Part shown: positions 1-7,945 of the stretch, piece by piece
How the letters are laid out: every line of letters begins with the position of its first letter
Numbering within the stretch: the first letter of the stretch is position 1
Assembly (NCBI RefSeq): GCF_047124445.1
Contig: NZ_CP138921.1
Coordinates: forward strand, 2,480,001 to 2,544,000
DNA: 64,000 nucleotides
From: Shimia sp047124445
GTDB lineage: Bacteria > Pseudomonadota > Alphaproteobacteria > Rhodobacterales > Rhodobacteraceae
Reading direction: 5' to 3'
Notes under the pieces: model-generated
Databases searched by the model: none
What the model saw: the letters and a program-made list of their open reading frames with translations, nothing else
What the model was told of the DNA's origin: nothing
Translations under genes and position numbers: made by a program

Positions 1-1592
1 CGCTGCGGTGGTTGAATGCGGATGTCCAGGATGAGGTCGACCCGCTGCTGAGTGACTTTGCCTTCAACATCTCGATAGCGATGAGCAGTCTGGTGACCAG
101 CGCCGATCCGGATTTTCGTGCGCGGCAGGCGCGGTTGATCGAAAACGAAGGCCAACAGCGCGACACCGTGCGGCGGTTGGGGGACAGCACGGCCAACACG
201 GTGACGTTGATTTTTCAGGCGGCGGTGGCGGAAAACAGACAGCGGCTGGCGCAGTTGCAAGGGCTGACGGACGATGCCTTGGTGCGCATTGCTGGTCTGC
301 GGACCCAGCTTGAGGACAAGCCAGAACTGACCACACTCCGGCAATCGGTTGAGGCCTTGGTGCCGGTTGCAACCAATGAGACAGGCGTGTTTCGCCTGCG
401 GTTGGCGTGGCTGGACGCGCAAACCGATATGCTTGCGAGCCTCGCAGCACTGCAAACCGACCTGGGCAATTTGCAACTTGTCCTGTCGGCTGCGGGCCAG
501 GACCAGCGAGCGCGGATTTTGGCGCAAACCGAGCGGTCGCGGCAGGACACCACCTTGGCCATCCGGTGGTTGATTGGCCTGACCGCGCTGGCGGCGATGA
601 TCGGGTTTGGCGTGTTGTTTGGCTATATTCGCACCGGCATTGTGCGTCCGCTGCGGCGGATGACCAAACGGTTGAGTGACATTGCTCAGGGCCAGAACCT
701 GATGCTGCCGCCCAACAAGGAAGACGACGAAATTGTGCAACTGTCCGTGGCGATTTCCGAGTTTGAACGCTCCATTCAAACGCGCGATGCGGCGCTGATG
801 TCACTGGAAACCGAAGTGCAGGAACGCCGCCGCGCGGTGGAAACCCTCAAACAAACCCAGATGGAATTGATCCAGGCAGGGAAGATGGCCGCGCTGGGAC
901 AGATGTCGGCTGGCATTGCCCATGAGTTGAACCAGCCGCTGGCCGCGATGCAGCACCGTTTGCAATTGCTGGACGACTATGTGACCGAAGGCGATGCCGA
1001 GATGACCGCGCGGCAGCTGTCCCGTCTGGACGGCCTGATTGAGCGCATGACCCGCACGATTGCCTATCTGCGCAACTTTGCGCGGCGCTCGGAGTTCAGC
1101 GAGGACAGGCTCCCATTGGATGAACTGGTGAGCGACTCTCTGGCGCTCTTGAAAGCACGGATTGCGCAGGAAGCCACCGAGATCACGGTGGCAGATGACC
1201 TACCTCAATTGACTGTGATCGGGGACAAAATTCTGATCGAACAGGTGCTGGTCAACATCCTATCCAACGCGCTCGATGCCACCCAGCAAGCAGAGCGGCC
1301 AGGCCAAATCACCATCAGCGCCCAATTGATCGACAACGCCGTGCATCTCGCGGTGCGCGACAATGGGGCTGGGTTTGATCTGATCCCCGCTGCCGAAGCG
1401 CTGGACCCTTTTGTTACCACCAAGGAGGTTGGAAAGGGGCTGGGACTGGGCTTGTCGATTTCCTACAACATCATGAAAGACCTGAACGGCGACTTGCAAC
1501 TGAGCCCCAACACGGACGGGCCGGGCGCAACGGCAACGCTTGTTCTACGCACAGGGGGAGCAGATGCAGCCGCAGATAATTTTGGTGGATGA
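1..1592 (+). CDS. Sensor histidine kinase, PgtB/DctB-like (5' end outside window)
   Basis: The frame is open to the left edge (first full codon at nt 3), so the start and probably a first membrane segment are missing. What remains is a mostly helical, presumably periplasmic sensor region, a membrane segment around nt 555-630 (LTALAAMIGFGVLFGYI), a HAMP linker, a coiled coil (about nt 780-880) and a kinase core. The phospho-acceptor is the His in GIAHELNQP (nt 921-923). The ATP domain shows NILSNALDA (N box), DNGAGF (G1), DPFVTTK (F) and GKGLGLGLS (G2), as in the DctB/PgtB group. It overlaps the downstream regulator gene by 29 nt, so the two are one cognate two-component pair. The linked ABC importer suggests it senses the imported compound. 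No key kinase residue looks missing. Confidence 0.9.
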   Translation, partial: LRWLNADVQDEVDPLLSDFAFNISIAMSSLVTSADPDFRARQARLIENEGQQRDTVRRLGDSTANTVTLIFQAAVAENRQRLAQLQGLTDDALVRIAGLRTQLEDKPELTTLRQSVEALVPVATNETGVFRLRLAWLDAQTDMLASLAALQTDLGNLQLVLSAAGQDQRARILAQTERSRQDTTLAIRWLIGLTALAAMIGFGVLFGYIRTGIVRPLRRMTKRLSDIAQGQNLMLPPNKEDDEIVQLSVAISEFERSIQTRDAALMSLETEVQERRRAVETLKQTQMELIQAGKMAALGQMSAGIAHELNQPLAAMQHRLQLLDDYVTEGDAEMTARQLSRLDGLIERMTRTIAYLRNFARRSEFSEDRLPLDELVSDSLALLKARIAQEATEITVADDLPQLTVIGDKILIEQVLVNILSNALDATQQAERPGQITISAQLIDNAVHLAVRDNGAGFDLIPAAEALDPFVTTKEVGKGLGLGLSISYNIMKDLNGDLQLSPNTDGPGATATLVLRTGGADAAADNFGG

Positions 1593-2808
1593 CGACGACG
1601 ATCTGCGCGACGCGGTTCTGGACACCTTTGAAAAACACAAACTGGCGGCCAAAGGGTTTGCCCGCGCAGCGGATGCGTTGGAGGCGCTTGACCCGGAGTG
1701 GCCCGGCGTGGTGCTCAGCGATATTCGCATGCCCGGCATGGACGGGTTGGCCTTTCAGGAAGAGGTCAAACGGCTTGCGCCGGATGTGCCGGTGATCCTG
1801 TTCACCGGCCACGGAGATGTGCCGGTTGCGGTACAGGCGATGCGCAACGGCGCGTTCGAGTTCTTGGAAAAACCGGTGCATCCGGATCACCTGCATCAGG
1901 TGGTTTTGCGGGCCTTGAAAATGCGCAGCCTGCAGGTCGAGCTAACCAACCTGCAACACAAGACACGCGATACGTTGCCGTTGGAAGAACGGCTTGTGGG
2001 GCGTTCCAAAGTCATGCGGTTTGTGCGGCGTGACCTGCAAGCGGTGGCGCCACTACAGGTGGATGTGTTGTTGTGGGGGCAGGACGGCACGGGCAAGACC
2101 GCGGCGGCTCGAGCGATCCACGATCTGTCCCCCAATGCCGGTGGCGCCTTTGTCGTGGTGAATTGCTCCGCCGTATCGCAAGACACCATTGAGCGCACGT
2201 TGTTTGAGGACGGCGGCGCGGTGGCGCGGGCATCGGGCGGCACGTTGCATTTGCAGGACGTGGAAGCCCTGTCCGATCAATTGCAGGCGCAGTTGCTGCG
2301 GATTTTTGACAGCGCCGATGCGCCGCGCGTGGTGGCCTCTGTCAGTCAGAAGCCAGAGGAGCTTCTGGCTGACGGCAAACTGCGAAGTGATTTGCTGTAC
2401 CGGATCAATGTGGCCCAGATCGAAATGCCGCCGCTCAAGGAGCGTGGGCGGGATGTGTTTGTCCTGCTGGACCACTTCATTCAGCGCGCCGCCGCGCGCC
2501 ATGGCAAATCCCAAAAGGCGCTGCCGGTGCCGGATCTGGATGCGCTTGGCAAGTACTCCTGGCCCGGCAACGTACGTGAGTTGCGCAATGTGGCCGAAAA
2601 GCTGGTGGTGGGCCTGACGGTGCGTCTGGACGAACGAGCCTCTGCGGCCGTTACGGAAACCTATGACGAGGCCATGCTACGGCACGAGCGCGAGTTGCTT
2701 AGCAACGCGCTGATTCAAAGCGGTGGACGCAAGGCGGCGGCGGCAGAGTTGCTAGGCATCCCGCGCAAACGGCTTTACCTGCGCCTGAAGCACTGCGGCA
2801 TCGATTAA
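1564..2808 (+). CDS. NtrC-family response regulator without GAFTGA motif (PgtA/DctD-like)
   Basis: ATG 1564 is chosen because AGGGGGAG lies just upstream; a TTG at 1540 in the same frame lacks this. The protein is 414 aa. The receiver domain (1-120) has the acidic DDDDD cluster and phospho-acceptor D53 in LSDIRMPG. The AAA+ domain (about 140-330) keeps Walker A (GQDGTGKT), but where sigma54 activators carry GAFTGA it reads LFEDGGAVARASGGT, so the loop is deleted. The Walker B acidic pair is also changed (LHLQDV instead of LFLDEI). The R-finger region (LRSDLLYRI) and WPGNVREL remain. A Fis-type helix-turn-helix ends the protein (GRKAAAAELLGIPRKRLYLRL). It probably activates the downstream ABC operon, and likely with sigma70 rather than sigma54 polymerase, as known for Rhodobacter capsulatus NtrC. 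That mechanism is inference. Confidence 0.92.
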   Translation: MQPQIILVDDDDDLRDAVLDTFEKHKLAAKGFARAADALEALDPEWPGVVLSDIRMPGMDGLAFQEEVKRLAPDVPVILFTGHGDVPVAVQAMRNGAFEFLEKPVHPDHLHQVVLRALKMRSLQVELTNLQHKTRDTLPLEERLVGRSKVMRFVRRDLQAVAPLQVDVLLWGQDGTGKTAAARAIHDLSPNAGGAFVVVNCSAVSQDTIERTLFEDGGAVARASGGTLHLQDVEALSDQLQAQLLRIFDSADAPRVVASVSQKPEELLADGKLRSDLLYRINVAQIEMPPLKERGRDVFVLLDHFIQRAAARHGKSQKALPVPDLDALGKYSWPGNVRELRNVAEKLVVGLTVRLDERASAAVTETYDEAMLRHERELLSNALIQSGGRKAAAAELLGIPRKRLYLRLKHCGID

Positions 2809-2813
2809 AAATC

Positions 2814-2851
2814 GGTCAAATTTGACACAATTACACGTGTCAAATTTGACC
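2814..2851. promoter_or_regulatory. Tandem palindromic operator, two TCAAATTTGA sites
   Basis: Two 15-bp arms, GGTCAAATTTGACAC (2814-2828) and its exact reverse complement (2837-2851), are separated by 8 nt. Each arm itself contains the palindrome TCAAATTTGA, so these are two equal binding sites with centres 24 bp apart. No T-run follows on either strand, which argues against a terminator. The position, between the regulator gene and the transporter gene and about 100 bp upstream of the likely transcription start, fits an upstream activating sequence for the NtrC-type regulator. Confidence 0.6.
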
Positions 2852-2932
2852 CAAACCCACAATCAAAACGGTTTCGAAATCATCCGTTGAGCCTTTCGAG
2901 ATTGGCTCGCTAGGGTTTGGCCATTGTTGGGC

Positions 2933-2938
2933 TATACT
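2933..2938 (+). promoter_or_regulatory. Possible -10 element (TATACT) of the ABC operon
   Basis: TATACT lies 28 nt before the binding-protein start codon. No good -35 hexamer is found 16-18 bp upstream, and no GG-N10-GC sigma54 element was seen nearby. A -10 without a -35 would suit an activator-dependent sigma70 promoter. Confidence 0.35.
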
Positions 2939-2965
2939 TGTGTGGCCCATCCATGGGAGGAAAAT

Positions 2966-4291
2966 ATGAAACGAACTTTTCGCGCATCTGTGGCCGCTCT
3001 GGCCCTGAGCTCCGCATCCGCAGCCTTTGCGGCGGACAAGGTGGTTGTGGTCACCTCGTTCCCCAACTCGATGACCGGTCCAATTGAGGCGGCTTTTGAA
3101 GCGGCCAACCCGGGCATTGATCTGGAGATCCTGAACAAGAAGACCTCCGCAGGTGTGAAGTACATTCAAGAGATTTCGGACGCCAACACGGCGGACATCT
3201 TCTGGGCCTCCGCGCCGGACGCATTTGAGGTGCTCAAAGGCGACGGGCTGCTGGCCTCTGTTGAGATCAACTCTGACGGCATCCCGGAGAAAATCGGCGC
3301 CTATCCGATGAACGATCCTGATGGCAAGTACTACGGTTTTGCCGCCGCCGGTTACGGCATCATGTGGAACGAACGTTACCTGAAGGCCAAGAAGCTGGAG
3401 CCCGCCAAAAACTGGGCGGACCTGAAAGACGCGGCTTATCACGGCCACGTGGGCATGTCCGCGCCATCCCGTTCCGGCACCACCCACCTGACCGTAGAGA
3501 CCGTGCTGCAGGGTGAAGGCTGGGACAAAGGCTGGTCTGAATGGAAATGGATCGCTGGCAACTTCTCCACCGTGACCGAGCGCTCCTTTGGGGTGCCGGA
3601 TGGGGTAAACACCGGCAACTTCGGCCTTGGCATCGTGATCGATTTCTTTGGCTTCAGCTCCAAAGCCTCCGGTTTCCCGGTGGACTTCTCCTACCCGGAA
3701 GTGACCGCGCTGGTACCCGCCAACATCGGTGTGGTGAGCAACGCGCCAAACGAGGCAGCGGCAAAGACCTTTGTTGAGTACCTGCTGACACCGGAAGGCC
3801 AAGAAGTATTGCTGGACCCGGCGATCATGCGTCTGCCCATCAACCCGGCGACCTACGCAAACGCACCCGAGGGCTTCCCAAACCCGTTTGAGGACGGCTC
3901 GATCGGGGCGGCGGTGAAGTTTGACGTTGCCAAATCCGGCGCGCGCTACAATCTGGTGAACTCCATGTTTGACGTGATGATCACCTACCGTCTGGACGAC
4001 CTGCGAGCCGCCGTTGGCGCGGTGCAACAGGCCGAAGCCAAACACGCCGGTGGCGACAATGCCGAGGCCAAGGCGCTGATTGCAGAAGCACGCGCCTTGA
4101 TTGATGCCAACCCGATTGACGAAGCCAAGTCTCTGGACGCGGATTTCGCGGGCATCTTCACCAAGAAGCGTAAGAAAGCCTCTGACACTGTTGGCGAACG
4201 CCAAGCGGAAGTTGAACAGCAGTGGGACGCCATGGTGGTGGAAAACTACCGCAAAGCCAAAGAGCTGGCGGACAAAGCCGCCGCGATGTAA
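2966..4291 (+). CDS. ABC transporter substrate-binding protein, PgtC/AfuA-like (FbpA superfamily)
   Basis: ATG 2966 follows GGGAGG (2955-2960). The product (441 aa) begins with a Sec signal peptide ending in AAFA-AD (about residue 23), so it is periplasmic. The body is a type II periplasmic binding fold with the APSRSGTTHL segment I associate with AfuA/PgtC proteins. In iron-binding FbpA proteins a Tyr-Tyr pair coordinates iron; the equivalent place here appears to be Phe-Phe (GIVIDFFGFSS), so iron binding is unlikely. AfuA binds hexose phosphates, and PgtC belongs to a phosphoglycerate system; that family knowledge plus the linked phosphatase suggests a phosphorylated ligand. The C-terminal 100 residues are an Ala/Lys/Glu-rich helical extension. 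It is followed by hairpins that probably keep its mRNA level above that of the permease. Confidence 0.88.
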   Translation: MKRTFRASVAALALSSASAAFAADKVVVVTSFPNSMTGPIEAAFEAANPGIDLEILNKKTSAGVKYIQEISDANTADIFWASAPDAFEVLKGDGLLASVEINSDGIPEKIGAYPMNDPDGKYYGFAAAGYGIMWNERYLKAKKLEPAKNWADLKDAAYHGHVGMSAPSRSGTTHLTVETVLQGEGWDKGWSEWKWIAGNFSTVTERSFGVPDGVNTGNFGLGIVIDFFGFSSKASGFPVDFSYPEVTALVPANIGVVSNAPNEAAAKTFVEYLLTPEGQEVLLDPAIMRLPINPATYANAPEGFPNPFEDGSIGAAVKFDVAKSGARYNLVNSMFDVMITYRLDDLRAAVGAVQQAEAKHAGGDNAEAKALIAEARALIDANPIDEAKSLDADFAGIFTKKRKKASDTVGERQAEVEQQWDAMVVENYRKAKELADKAAAM

Positions 4292-4303
4292 CGGCACCTC
4301 CCG

Positions 4304-4364
4304 GGGCGGCGTGTCGCCGCCCTGTTTCCCGCGCTTTGGTGTAGGTCACTCCCCGCACCAAAGC
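4304..4364 (+). other. Two intercistronic hairpins between binding protein and permease
   Basis: GGGCGGCG (4304-4311), loop TGT, CGCCGCCC (4315-4322) forms an 8-bp GC stem. GCTTTGGTG (4333-4341) pairs perfectly with CACCAAAGC (4356-4364). The T-runs are short, so these look like partial terminators or mRNA stabilisers that allow binding protein to be made in excess. Confidence 0.6.
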
Positions 4365-4395
4365 CACTCTCCTCTAAATTCTCGGGTAATTTCCC

Positions 4396-6147
4396 ATGTC
4401 GAATGCCTCGCCGCACTCCAACGGCGGTCCGTCTCTGCTTGACCGTCTTCCGGCGTCGATCTTTCCGCGCGTGTCCGGGCTTCATGCCGCCGCGCTGATC
4501 ATTGCCATCCTGCTGATCGGCTTGCTGATCATTCCCGTCCTTCAGGTGATCTACGTTGCCTTTCTGGACCCCAACACCGGCGCACTGACGCTGCAGAACT
4601 TTGTGGACTTCTTCCGCACCTCACTGTTCCGCGAAAGCTTCTGGAACTCGTTCTACGTCTCCGCCATGTCCGTGGTGGTCGCCACCGTCATCGCCCTGCC
4701 GCTGGCCTATATCACCACCCGCTTCAATTTTGCCGGGTCAGTGGTGATCCAAAGTCTCGGTTTCATCCCGCTGATCATGCCGCCCTTTGTCGGCGCGGTG
4801 GCGATGCAGCTGATCTTTGGCCGTAACGGCACGCTCAACCTGCTGATGGAAGAGAAATTCGGCGTCAACATCCCCTTCATGGAGGGGCTGAACGGCGTCA
4901 TTCTGGTGCAGTCGATCCACTACTTCCCGTTTATCCTGATCAACCTCTCCACCAGCCTGCGCAACATCGACCGCTCAATGGAAGAGGCCGCACAAAACCT
5001 CGGCTCTCAAGGCATGCGCCTGTTCCGCCGGATTGTGTTCCCGCTGGCCATGCCAGGCTACATCGCAGGCGCCGCGCTGGTGTTCATCAAGGTGTTTGAT
5101 GATCTCGGCACGCCCTTGCTGCTCAACGTGAACAATATGCTCGCGCCACAGGCCTTCCTGCGGATCAGCTCGATCGGGATCAGCGATCCGATGGGTTATG
5201 TGATCAGCTTCATCCTGGTGGCCTTCTCGATCTTTTCGCTCTGGGCGTCCTTCCTGGTGATGCGTGGCAAAGACTATTCCACCGTGCAAAAAGGCGGCGG
5301 TGGCCTGTCGAAACGTGACCTGCGCACCGGTGAAAAAGTCGCCGCTTATGCAGTGGTTGGCCTGATCCTGTTGCTTGTGCTCAGCCCGCACATCGGCCTG
5401 ACCCTGCTCAGCTTTGCCACCATCTGGAGCTTTGCGCCTCTGCCGGACGGCTTCACCATTCAGAACTACATTGTGATGTGGGAGAACTCGAAGCAGTTCA
5501 TAGCCAACACGGTGATCTATGCGGGTATCGCAGCTGTGCTGGACGTGATCATTGGCACTGCAATTGCCTATATCGTGATCCGCACCGGCATCTGGGGCCG
5601 CAAATCACTGGACTACCTCGCCACCGCCGCGCTGGCTGTGCCGGGTGTGGTGCTGGGCATTGGCTACCTGCGCGTGTTCCACTCCATCGACATCCCGTTC
5701 ACCGACAAACCGATGGCCAGCTGGTGGGTGATCATTGCGCTTGCTCTGATGATCCGGCGTCTGCCCTATGCTCTGCGGGCCTGCACAGCCGCGCTGCAAC
5801 AGGTGTCCCTGGCACTGGAAGAAGCTGCAGAAAGCCTTGGCGCCACCAAAAGCTCCACCATCCGCCGGATTGTGATCCCGCTGATGTCGGGCGGCATCCT
5901 GGCAGGCTTTGTGACCTCATTTGCCACCGCGGCGGTAGAACTCTCCGCCACCATCATGCTGGTGAGCTCGGAAAGTGACGCGCCGCTAGCATATGGCATC
6001 TACCTCTTCATGCAAACGCCGTCCGGACGTGGCGCTGGCGCAGCCCTTGGTGTGGTTGCTGTCATCATCGTTGGCCTCGGCACCTTCCTGTCGCAGCTGA
6101 TGATTGAGCGCGACAAAAAATTCAAATCCACGGATCAGTCGCACTAA
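4396..6147 (+). CDS. ABC transporter permease, FbpB-type double permease
   Basis: A 583-aa inner-membrane protein made of two fused BPD_transp_1 modules, with about 12 membrane segments. Each half has the EAA loop that contacts the ATPase: EEAAQNLGSQ...RRIVFPLAMPG (near residue 200) and EEAAESLGAT...RRIVIPLMSGG (near residue 480). This architecture is usual for FbpB/AfuB/phosphonate-type importers, where one gene supplies the whole channel. It lies between the binding protein and the ATPase in one operon. The ribosome binding site is weak (GGG about 8 nt upstream of ATG 4396), and the start could be a few codons later. Iron transport is the usual automatic label; context here favours a phospho-organic substrate. 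Confidence 0.93.
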   Translation: MSNASPHSNGGPSLLDRLPASIFPRVSGLHAAALIIAILLIGLLIIPVLQVIYVAFLDPNTGALTLQNFVDFFRTSLFRESFWNSFYVSAMSVVVATVIALPLAYITTRFNFAGSVVIQSLGFIPLIMPPFVGAVAMQLIFGRNGTLNLLMEEKFGVNIPFMEGLNGVILVQSIHYFPFILINLSTSLRNIDRSMEEAAQNLGSQGMRLFRRIVFPLAMPGYIAGAALVFIKVFDDLGTPLLLNVNNMLAPQAFLRISSIGISDPMGYVISFILVAFSIFSLWASFLVMRGKDYSTVQKGGGGLSKRDLRTGEKVAAYAVVGLILLLVLSPHIGLTLLSFATIWSFAPLPDGFTIQNYIVMWENSKQFIANTVIYAGIAAVLDVIIGTAIAYIVIRTGIWGRKSLDYLATAALAVPGVVLGIGYLRVFHSIDIPFTDKPMASWWVIIALALMIRRLPYALRACTAALQQVSLALEEAAESLGATKSSTIRRIVIPLMSGGILAGFVTSFATAAVELSATIMLVSSESDAPLAYGIYLFMQTPSGRGAGAALGVVAVIIVGLGTFLSQLMIERDKKFKSTDQSH

Positions 6148-6167
6148 GGGTGCGGGAGTAAAGAACT

Positions 6168-7229
6168 ATGACAAATCAAATGGTCGGAATTGAAATCAGC
6201 GATCTGCACCTCTCCTTTGGCGAAACCGAGGTGTTGACCGGGGTGAACCTCGACATCCAACCGGGCGAATTCTTCGCCTTCCTAGGTCCCTCCGGGTCCG
6301 GCAAGTCCACCCTACTGCGCTCGATTGCGGGCTTCGGCCCGACCCCACGTGGCAGCATCCGCATTGGCGGTCGTGATGTGGTCAGCCTGCCACCGTGGAA
6401 ACGCAATGTCGGTATGGTGTTCCAGTCCTATGCGCTGTGGCCACATATGTCGGTGCGCGACAACGTCGGCTTTGGCCTCAAGGAACGCAAAGTGCCCAGC
6501 ACCGAGATTGCCCCGCGTGTGGATGCCGCGCTTGAGCTTGTCGGTCTAAGCCATTTGGCAGACCGGATGCCCAACCAGCTCTCCGGTGGGCAACAACAGC
6601 GGATCGCCCTTGCCCGTACCGTCGTGGTGGAACCGGAAGTGTTGTTGCTGGATGAACCCTTGTCCAACCTGGACGCCAGCCTTCGGGTGCAGATGCGCCG
6701 GGAACTTCTGGCATTGCAGCGCAAACTTGGCCTGACAACCATCTTTGTGACCCACGATCAAGAAGAGGCCAATACCACCGCGGATCGCATGGCAGTGCTC
6801 GACAAGGGCGTGATCCAACAAATCGGCACGCCACAAGAGCTCTATGACACCCCGCAAAACCTATTTGTGGCGGAGTTTCTTGGCACGGCCAATATTCTTG
6901 GCGGTCAGGTCGAAACCGACGGCAGCGCCAAACGCTTCCGTACCAGTGCGGGCGATGTGCTGCCGCTCAGCGACGGGCACGCCGGGGCAGGCTCCATTGT
7001 TCTGCGACCGCAAAACATGCAGATTGTCGATCAGGCGGCGGCTGACACCCTGCCCGGCACCATCCTGCACCGCGAATTTATGGGCAGCCAGGTGCGCTAC
7101 ATCGTGCGCACCTCCGGCACGGAAATGATTGTCGATCAGTTCCACCATGTGGGCCATGACTGGCGCGACACCGGAAGCGACGTGCACCTGAAGGTCAACA
7201 CCAATGAAGCGGTGATTGTGGCCTCATGA
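6168..7229 (+). CDS. ABC transporter ATP-binding protein, FbpC/PotA type
   Basis: 353 aa. Walker A GPSGSGKST (about residues 38-46), Q-loop in MVFQSYALWPHMSV, ABC signature LSGGQQQRIALAR, Walker B VLLLDEPLSNLDA and the switch His in FVTHDQEEA are all intact. A C-terminal TOBE-type regulatory domain (about 240-350) follows, typical of the MalK/PotA/FbpC subfamily. It powers import through the preceding double permease. The gene starts 20 nt after the permease stop, with GGGAG upstream, and its stop overlaps the next start (ATGA), indicating translational coupling. Confidence 0.95.
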   Translation: MTNQMVGIEISDLHLSFGETEVLTGVNLDIQPGEFFAFLGPSGSGKSTLLRSIAGFGPTPRGSIRIGGRDVVSLPPWKRNVGMVFQSYALWPHMSVRDNVGFGLKERKVPSTEIAPRVDAALELVGLSHLADRMPNQLSGGQQQRIALARTVVVEPEVLLLDEPLSNLDASLRVQMRRELLALQRKLGLTTIFVTHDQEEANTTADRMAVLDKGVIQQIGTPQELYDTPQNLFVAEFLGTANILGGQVETDGSAKRFRTSAGDVLPLSDGHAGAGSIVLRPQNMQIVDQAAADTLPGTILHREFMGSQVRYIVRTSGTEMIVDQFHHVGHDWRDTGSDVHLKVNTNEAVIVAS

Positions 7230-7828
7230 GCTTTCGTTACACCGGCCCGCGCCTGCTCCTGTTGCGCCATGGCGAAACGGAATGGAACCGGCAGGGCCGG
7301 CTTCAGGGCCGCAAAAACTCTCCGCTCACGGACCTGGGGCGGGCGCAAGCCCGCCAACAGGGGGAGATCCTGAAGCAGATCAACGGCATCGAGGGTTTCG
7401 ATGCCGTTTGCAGTCCGTTGGGGCGGGCGCAGGAAACCGCCCGGATCGCACTTTCTGCCGTTGGCAAACTTCCCCGCTTGGAACCACGTGTCGCCGAAAT
7501 CAACGCCGGCGACTGGGAAGGCCAGACCTTTAAAGAAATCTGTGGGGCACCCCCCAAATTTCACGACAAAGACCTGATGCGCCTGTTTTTAACCGCGCCG
7601 AAGGGCGAGGGTTTCGACGCTTTGCGTGCGCGGTGTGTGGAATTTCTGTCCGACCTGGAGCAGCCAACCATTGTCGTGTCGCACTCCGTGACGCTTTGCA
7701 TGATACGTGGCCTGCTTCGCGACCTGAGCCGGACCGAAATTGAAGCCCTGGATCGTCCTCAGGGGGCCGTTTACGAGATGTCGGCTGGCGTTGAAACGCT
7801 ATGGTCGTCTGTTTCAGCGCGTGTCTAA
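7226..7828 (+). CDS. Histidine phosphatase family protein (phosphoglycerate mutase-like)
   Basis: 200 aa with the branch-1 signature LLRHGETEWN near the N-terminus (nucleophile His), the substrate Arg in RLQGRKNSPLTDLG, and the second catalytic His in VVSHSVTL. No signal peptide is visible, so it is cytoplasmic. The length matches cofactor-dependent phosphatases rather than glycolytic mutases (about 230-250 aa). It is translationally coupled to the ABC ATPase (ATGA overlap). An enzyme that removes phosphate from a small molecule at the end of a Pgt/Afu-like importer operon suggests that it dephosphorylates the imported compound. The exact substrate cannot be told from sequence. Confidence 0.9.
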   Translation: MSFRYTGPRLLLLRHGETEWNRQGRLQGRKNSPLTDLGRAQARQQGEILKQINGIEGFDAVCSPLGRAQETARIALSAVGKLPRLEPRVAEINAGDWEGQTFKEICGAPPKFHDKDLMRLFLTAPKGEGFDALRARCVEFLSDLEQPTIVVSHSVTLCMIRGLLRDLSRTEIEALDRPQGAVYEMSAGVETLWSSVSARV

Positions 7829-7945
7829 GGGAGGATCGTATCGAAGGGGGCTGACGCAAAAACTGGCAAAATGCACGCTGGCAGAAGAGGCGACAGTCAG
7901 AAGTAGCCCCCAGGGCGTCGCAGAAAACTTAGATCGAGCACACTT

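Noticed and set aside
2811..2860. Rho-independent terminator after the NtrC-type gene
   Set aside because: The stem is AT-rich, consists of two equal palindromes, and no T-run follows on either strand.
2840..4297. 485-codon minus-strand frame
   Set aside because: Fully antisense to the binding-protein gene, whose signal peptide, ribosome site and motifs are clear.
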